Made by a program: the position numbers and the translations under genes
DNA from: Poa pratensis
Lineage: Eukaryota; Streptophyta; Magnoliopsida; Poales; Poaceae
DNA length: 64,000 nt
Direction: 5' to 3'
Assembly: GCA_947311845.1 (NCBI GenBank)
Contig: CAMZMU010000111.1
Coordinates: forward strand, 26,649,046 to 26,713,045
Shown: in pieces, positions 57,601 to 64,000 of the stretch
Layout of the letters: every line of letters begins with the position of its first letter
Numbering within the stretch: the stretch's first letter is position 1
Notes under the pieces: generated by a model
The model's database searches: none
What the model saw: only the letters and a program-made list of their open reading frames with translations
Told to the model about the DNA's origin: nothing

Positions 57601-58575
57601 TGTAGGATTACCTTGGTACATTTGATGTTTTAAATATATAAAGAAAGATATAGGATTTTAAATTTTGGGTGCTTGAAAATATTCATTTGAGAGAGATAAG
57701 TAATAGGAATAAAATGAGAGTGATTATTTCATCACATCTCTGAATTTTGTGAGAGAGAATATTTATTTCTATTTTTGGGTTGATTTGATGTCACAAGGCA
57801 AAAAGGGAGGGATGGTTTCCCATTTTATTTTTGTGTTCCAAGTTTTTAATTTAAAACAAACAAGCAATACAATCAACAAGGACAATCAACACTCATTTTG
57901 CAACAAAAGTTTTTGTTGGTTCCAAATTTTTGATTACTACACTGGTTACAACTTTGGGATGTGACATCTGGTTCATCCTAATAGTTATAAAGCAAAAAAA
58001 ATGAGGTTGGTAGTAAAAATGGACATAACTTTAAGGTAATTAGAAAATAATATGTTTCCCTAGTGTCCTATGGACATTTATGTTGATTTATGCATGGTAT
58101 AGTGAATATTGAGTATCAGAAATAGGTGGGATTTATTGAAGTTCTAGAATTATTGTTCAGTCATGTGTTCATGCCTTTAAATTCAAACAAACTATTGCAT
58201 AACAACTCACATTGTAATTTATGTTTACAAATTATGAAAAACCATTTCGTTTTTCAACTGCACAAAAAACATAAAAATATAACGATATTCAAAAAATTTG
58301 GGACGGGGAAAATTTTATCCAACAACTGATATCTCCTAGTGTTCTTCTGAAGGAAACATATCAACAGGAAAAGTGTATACTTGCAAGATATGGGAAAAGG
58401 TATGGTCCACGTATATTTTTCCTGATAGGTCACCAACACGTCGTCTATTCACTAGATTAACCGGCACCTCAATTTCGGTGCTTTGGATGTCACATTTTGT
58501 TTCGTGGCATGAGATGACAACACACATTCAAGGAACAACGCACGAAGGATTTGGATGAACCATAAAGTGAAGACT
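57601..58575. other. AT-rich repeat interior
   Basis: There is no coding sequence. The short phrase GGTTCATCC (57970) is inverted at 58551 (GGATGAACC), so 57965-58565 may be a small separate insertion. It ends at the poly-T start of the LINE fragment. Confidence 0.35.
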
Positions 58576-60113
58576 TTTTTGACGCCAAAAACAGTAGGGG
58601 AAAATCCCCTACTGCATCCTTTTCCATTTATATAAACATATTACATCAAAGAGTTTATGGCGTCAAAAATTTCAAGGTGTCAACCCATTGTGACATGTCT
58701 TCCTTAAGACTAGGTTTGGCTCTATACATGACTAGATAAAAGTTCTCTTTAAAGAACCTCTTGCATTCGTGCTGAGAAATATCCTCTCCTTCAAAGATGA
58801 TTTTGTTATGATGGTTCCAAATAGCCCAACATCCAATTATTAGGATTTCCTTAAAAAAGATGATTCTGTATCTAGCTCTACCATCAATGAGGAGTTCAAG
58901 AAGATCAAGATCTGTGTTCCATTCCAAATTGAGAGACCACCAGAATGTTTGACTGAAATCACATTTGAAAAACAGATGGCTGAGATCTTCATTGGGGCAA
59001 TCTTCACAAGTGAGCAGGTCTCTGGTGTTTAGCATGTCTTGGAGGAGTAACCAGAAGAAAAATTTGTGTTTGGGCAATACGCAAGATTTTCAGATCCATT
59101 TGAATGGTGGTGGTGCAGTAGGGTGTGGTGAAAGTTCCTTGTATACCTTCTTGCTAGAGAATTTGCCGCTGCATCCAGGAATGGACCAAATATCATTCTG
59201 TGTGATGTTACTTCTGATCAATAGCGCATCAGATAGGATAGTATGTTGTTTTGTAGCAATCAAGGATAGAGGCAAGTGAAACATGTTGATTGGAGTGTCC
59301 TCAGTACAAATCGATACAACTTTGGACAGGGTGATGTCCTGGTCTTTTGCAAACGAGCATAGGTGAGGATATTTGTGTAGCATGGTGTCTTCAGTCCATT
59401 TGTCCTTCCATAATCTGGTGGTAGATCCAGTGCCAGCAGTGCAAACAAAAATACTTCGGAACCTGTCCAAGAGACTGAGGCAATCTTTCCACCAAAAGGA
59501 ACCACATGGGTTCGAGTTCTGTGGAATCTTTCCATGTGTGTAATGTGCCTGCCAGATTAGAGTAACCCAGGGTATGTCCTTTCTGTTCATGAATTTGTAA
59601 AGATACTTCATCATCAGGGCTTGATTATGTATTCGCAGGTTTAGTACTCCCAAACCTCCAGCTTGCTTCGATTTACATACATTTTCCCATTTGACCAAAC
59701 ATTTCCCTTTTTTTTCAATTTCTTTTCCTCTCCATAGGAAACCACGAGATGAGCCCTCCACATGATCAAGAAATCACAGTGGTAGCTTGATAGTGTAGAG
59801 AGAAAAATTAGGAATTGCAGTGATGATCGACTTGACAACAGTTAATCTGCCATCATATGAAAGGGTGTCAGCAATACCTACTAATCTGCGATCAATTCTC
59901 TCAATAATACCAATGAGGTCATCAATCCTTGGTTTGGTGGTTCCCATGGGAAGACCAAGATATGTGAATGGGAGGCTTTCCACTTTGCATCCAATAACAT
60001 TGGCCAGTACAACACATTCATCTGAGCTAATGTTGATTGGAACCATGGAAGTTTTGATGTAATTTACTTTTAGACCAGTGGAGGCTGAAAATTTGCTCAG
60101 AATGGTTTGGAGA
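58576..60113 (-). mobile_element. LINE 3' fragment, 5' truncated, minus strand
   Basis: Read leftward, the fragment starts inside reverse transcriptase just after the catalytic motif (LSKFSASTGLKVNY), then LPFTYLGLPMGTTKPR, DTLSYDGRLTVVKS, and the C-terminal zinc-finger-like domain (PKHKFFFWLLLQDMLNTRDL; CPNEDLSHLFFKCDFSQTFW). One frameshift lies near 59770 and another near 59090. The 3' end has a short T run (58575-58580) and the palindrome GTAGGGGAAAATCCCCTAC. It is about 1.5 kb of a full ~5-kb element. I could not find a clear target duplication. Confidence 0.85.
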
Positions 60114-61319
60114 GCTGATCACCATCATTTTTATGCATATTTCATAACCCTAAAACCCAAAGAAACCTCACTGAATGTCATCCAGTACTGCTTTTAATTG
60201 CATTTTACAGTGCATTTGTTCATTTTGCAGTTCAGTGTGCAAAGTGCACACTTTCTCCAGAAAAGCAAGTGCAAATATGAAGCAAGAAGATCCTCACAAG
60301 TAAACCCAATGCAGCAGAGAAGATGGCCATGATCAACATGACCAATCCAAGCAAGAAATCCTGAAGAACACCTGTTTTCAGATGATGAACAGTGACTGAC
60401 AGAGAACTCAAATTCCTGTCAGTGCAATAGTTGAACCTCAAGTGCAAATGCAAGCATGTGCTATCTGTTGGGAGTATCAAGGAGCATTGTTGAGCATGAC
60501 TGGATCATCAGAGGAAGAAGAAATCAAATCAAAAGATGAAGAAAACCCCTGTGCCAGAAAGTGAACAGTAACTGACAGAGTGCATTTCTGTCAGTTAAGC
60601 AAGTTCTTCAAGTTTTCAGTGCAAGCAGTGCACAAGTAAGGCAGCACAAGGTCCAAATGAAGATAAGAAGCATGTAACAGCCCGGAAGTTGAGAACCTAA
60701 AAACCCGAATAAAATTTCCACTTTTGTGTTGCATTGCATCATGGCATTCAAATTAAATTGCTAAACAAATAAAACAATTGGTTTGGCACCTTTTAAAAAC
60801 AAATGCCAAACTTGTTTTAACAAATTTCCAAACGTTGAAAGCACTTCAACTTGCAAAACCAAAATACTATTGACATCTTGTACATGTCAAGGAAGGTGTT
60901 CTACTTTGCAAAACCAAATTACTTTGATCTCTTATATTTGTCCAGGAAGTTCCAAGAGTTCAAAATTAATATCTTGAGTTGCTTCAAATTTCCAAATGAC
61001 TATGGATTTGTATTTGAGCAAACTACTCTATTTTCAACCCTGTGTTTAAATGTTGTCCAAAAACATTTTATTTTGAGACAATAAAATTTGTTGGAGCTTT
61101 TACTTTTGCCAAGGAAGTCCAAAAGTTCCAACTAAAAATATTTGCAAACTATTTGGTTTTGTAAAATAAAATAAGTGGAGAGAAACTAAAATTGCCTACA
61201 AGCAATTTCTATTTTATTCTCCTACCAAATGGCTTCTAAATATTCTAGAAAAATTGGGGAAGCTTTATATCCATATAAGGAGCCTACCCAAATTTTATTA
61301 TATTTTTCTAAAATATCTA
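60114..61319. other. Repeat-like spacer right of the LINE
   Basis: This is AT-rich without a coding frame. It has internal repeats of short phrases (TGAACAGT.ACTGACAGAG near 60385 and 60565; CTTGCAAAACCAAA and TTTGCAAAACCAAAT near 60851 and 60906). The phrase ACCATCATTTTTATGCAT at 60119 resembles ACCATCATTTTTGTATGCAT at 62570. Confidence 0.35.
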
Positions 61320-64000
61320 AATGCCCCAATTAAATCCTAGAAGTACTACTGGTTTTAAAAACAGAAAAGGACCTCGTTGTAATCTCAGGAGGACCTGTCC
61401 GTGAGAAAACAAAATCGGCCAGGGACCTTTTTGCGAATCCTCCATCTTCTTCCCTGTAGCGACCGGGCGGCCGAGCCGCACCAGGTCGCCATGGCCACGC
61501 CGCACGCCGCGCGAGACCCTCTCCCCTGCACCGCACGGAGACAAGCACACGAGGACCACCTGCTCGTACCACGCCACTGCCCATCGATCTACCTGCTCCT
61601 CCTCCCTCTGTCTCTCCTCTCCATGGCCGGAGAGCAGCACGAGCTCGCCGCGCTCGTCGCCGCCGTTTGAAGGCCTCCGAAGCCAATCGAAGCACACCCG
61701 AGGCTCCGCCGTGTCGTCCCCTACCTTCCTGCCAGAGGAATCGTGCAGACACGTGAGGAATCGCCGCCGCCGCCCTTTTTCCTCTCCGCCATCGCCGCGG
61801 CTCCGCCGCCGGATTCCGGCGCCGTCGTCCTTCCTCCTCTGTCCCTGACCACCCCAAAGCGCCGAGGTGAGCATTTCCGTGCTGGAGCACACCCTCCCCT
61901 CTCCCTTTGCTTCCATCTCGCCGTGGTCTCGCCGGAGCAACCGTGGCCGTGCTCTTCGTCACCGTTGCCGTGCGCGCCCGGTCGAGAAACCGGTTTTAGC
62001 CGGGCTCAAGGCCGTTCCTCTCTGGCGCCTGTCCAGCTCGTGGGCCGGCCCAAACCGGGCAGGAGGCCGGGTGCCTCTGTTGCCAGGCCGGCCTGCCAGC
62101 CGGCCCAACCGGGCTGGAGGCCGGTTAAGCAGTTTTTTTTTGTGCTGCCTAGCTTTTCTTTTCCTCCTTGTTGCACACACCTCCCGCTACTCCCTCGCGC
62201 AATCAGAAACATCGACTCCCGATGAATCTCTTGTTCCATCTCTCGTCCTCGAGTCGAGTATCTAAAATATTTTTATCGTGGAATTTAAAATAAACAAAAG
62301 CAAATAATTAAAAAGAGAAATTATAAAATTAATAACTTTGACCCGGACCTCAGAAAAATGTGTTCGAGGTACCAAAACGCTCAGAAAAATGTGAGCTACC
62401 CAAAATCATCCTCATCATACATATTTGTTCATAATTACATTAATGTACCCTAGTAGTGTAGAATCATTAAGATAAATATGGGTGGTGCCAATTATTGTCA
62501 AATAATTTGGGACCGCTCATTTAAATTGTTGATCATGGCTAGGACCTCTTAAGTGCATTAAAATGTCATACCATCATTTTTGTATGCATTGCACATTTGC
62601 CATGTGTTGATTGTGGTTTTGCTTTCCGGTGTTGTTTGTGCTTCGGTAGCTCGAGGAGTTGAGGTGCAACCACAATTCTTCGACGATTCGTACTACCTCT
62701 CAAATCAACAAGGCAAGCGTAATCCCCCCTCTGAGCATGTCTCCTCCTATATTTTGCAATTATTTTCCCCACTATAATATTGCATTCGGTTCCAAATGTC
62801 TTTTGCTTGGACTAGAGTATCCTACTAGTTGCATTAGAAATCTATTGCCATTTACCTGTATCCTTCCTAATATCCATAGGATTGAAGTGTTGGCCTGAGT
62901 ACTTATCTTCTGCTATGTATATGCTTAGCCATGCTTAGTTTAAAGGCTTGCAGGTCCGGTGGATGTTTCAATTGTTGGAACAGGATTGGAGTAACCGGAT
63001 GTGATGGAAAGTGATGGTGGTGGTTAATAATTTGCTTAAAGGTGGGGATGAGAGGCCACATGGGATGTGGTGGGTTGTCTTGTTCTCACCGCCTAGGTGT
63101 GAGTTCTTTACCTCTTGAACCAAGATGAGCGCGCTTCCTTTCGGTGGGCTATATGGAACCCCTATCGACCAACTAACTTGAGCGGGACTAGCCAGGGTCC
63201 TCTAGTTTGGCTTTCCATTTGCGTGTGCGTGAAGATGGTGGCCAAGACTGAGATGAGGATGGTGGTGTTTAGGAAAATGAGTGGCCACAGGGCGGGGTGT
63301 TGTGATCCTGGCAGCCTTGTCCCCACTGATGATCCTGGGTTAGTCCTTAACAAGGTAAAGGTTGTAACCGTTCCCACTCAGCCGGCTTTCCCCGGAAGAG
63401 AGCAAATCGTAGGCAATGAGCCGGGCGGTACCGAAGGTAAACACAGTGCACCCCTGCAGGGTTAAATCTTTTCGAAAAGCCGTGTCCACGGTTACGGACG
63501 ACTTGGGAAGTGAAGGTAGGATCATAGAACAACTTTAACGGAATGATTAAAATTGGGTACTAGAGGTACCAATTCAAGATTGTAAGGTCGACTTCCTCGA
63601 GGGTGATTCGGGGAGGTGCCTTGATGAACAGGTACAATGTTGGTGATGGTGATGGTGATGGGGTTGATGAGATGGTGATCTCAAAGAAAAGAGTTACTCC
63701 TTACCTCTTTTGAAAATCTTCTGATTAGTCGATGCCATGGATTATTTGTTTATTTCAATAAAATCAGCTTTATGCAAAAGAGCCATAAAACTTTGAAAGC
63801 TTCATTCGAGCATATATTAGCTCTTAATCTTGCGAGTTCGTCGAACTCAACGTCTTTGCTTTGTTTCAGGAACGTCGACGAGTAGTCTGGGGTTCCCAGG
63901 TGGCAGCTTGGGACATCCCGGATCAGCTGGCGCTGTGATGTTTATTTGTAGGCCTCTTAGGCCATATTTGGATCTTGTTGTTTTAGACAACTTAATTTGC
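61320..64000 (+). mobile_element. Large retroelement-like repeat, right arm
   Basis: A GC-rich block (61440-62120) includes a donor-like CGAGGTGAGC at 61864. AT-rich and mixed sequence follows to the window end, where a block at 63860-63960 (GTCTGGGGTTCCCAGGTGG) may approach the element's terminus. Long frames at 61317-62265 appear on both strands and come from GC content. It resembles the left arm in opposite orientation. It runs past the window, so its full structure cannot be judged. Confidence 0.35.

Noticed and set aside
58576..60113. Target-site duplication for the right-hand LINE
   Set aside because: I compared the flanks at 58550-58575 and 60110-60140 and found no convincing shared sequence, so the 5' boundary is only approximate.
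61317..62265. Frames of 130-210 codons on both strands near 61.3-62.3 kb
   Set aside because: The frames are shared between strands through GC content, their composition is low-complexity, and no family motif is seen.
1..64000. tRNA or rRNA genes
   Set aside because: I noticed no cloverleaf with A- and B-box sequence, and no rRNA-like block. The TGGTATCAGAGC at 50226-50215 is a retroelement primer site, not a tRNA gene.

Overview
The window looks like nuclear DNA of a grass (Poaceae), most likely a Pooideae or Triticeae-type genome. The grounds are the many Stowaway MITEs with CTCCCTCCG-type ends and TA duplications, CACTA elements with ACCGGT-rich subterminal repeats, grass-type LINEs, spliced genes with GT-AG introns, and plant-only protein families. 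I see no bacterial, organellar or CRISPR features. Most of the DNA is transposable-element sequence; only three host-type genes look real.

The backbone is a tandem segmental duplication. Each unit runs from a small secreted-peptide gene of the RGF/GLV/CLEL type to a berberine-bridge-enzyme-like (BBE-like) oxidase gene. Copy A (about 1-28800, open to the left) has a frameshifted peptide gene at 30-425 and a BBE gene cut off after about 67 codons at the duplication edge (28597-28839). Copy B (about 32640 onward) has an intact two-exon peptide gene (32722-33114) and an intact 519-residue BBE-like gene (50780-52339). Between the copies lies a four-exon DUF3615-like gene on the minus strand (29017-30434) and a fold-back element.

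Since duplicating, the two copies have taken up different insertions, so each serves as the empty-site control for the other. Copy A gained a Stowaway MITE (750-834), a head-to-tail pair of Mutator-like elements (2766-5307), a hAT-like element (5478-6057), a 12.2-kb CACTA (6461-18653), a LINE with a second LINE nested in it (19019-23467), a 2.3-kb CACTA at the LINE edge (23471-25725) and a 1.3-kb CACTA (26968-28271). Copy B gained a 10.9-kb CACTA in the opposite orientation (33366-44261), a Stowaway MITE (46343-46465) and a very young 2-kb LTR retrotransposon just upstream of the BBE gene (48599-50562). Target-site duplications are visible for nearly all of these.

The two large CACTA elements are close relatives. 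Each carries a TNP2-type transposase gene, a small coiled-coil/membrane protein gene, and a second long gene that joins a plant En/Spm (Transposase_24-like) region to a C-terminal Ulp1-like cysteine protease. The lesions differ between the copies, so neither is fully coding. Both also carry a perfect 23-bp hairpin and longer inverted repeats between the genes.

Right of the BBE gene, 52340-64000 holds two more Stowaways, a large repeat-like region (53733-64000) whose two halves resemble each other in inverted orientation, and a 5'-truncated LINE (58576-60113).
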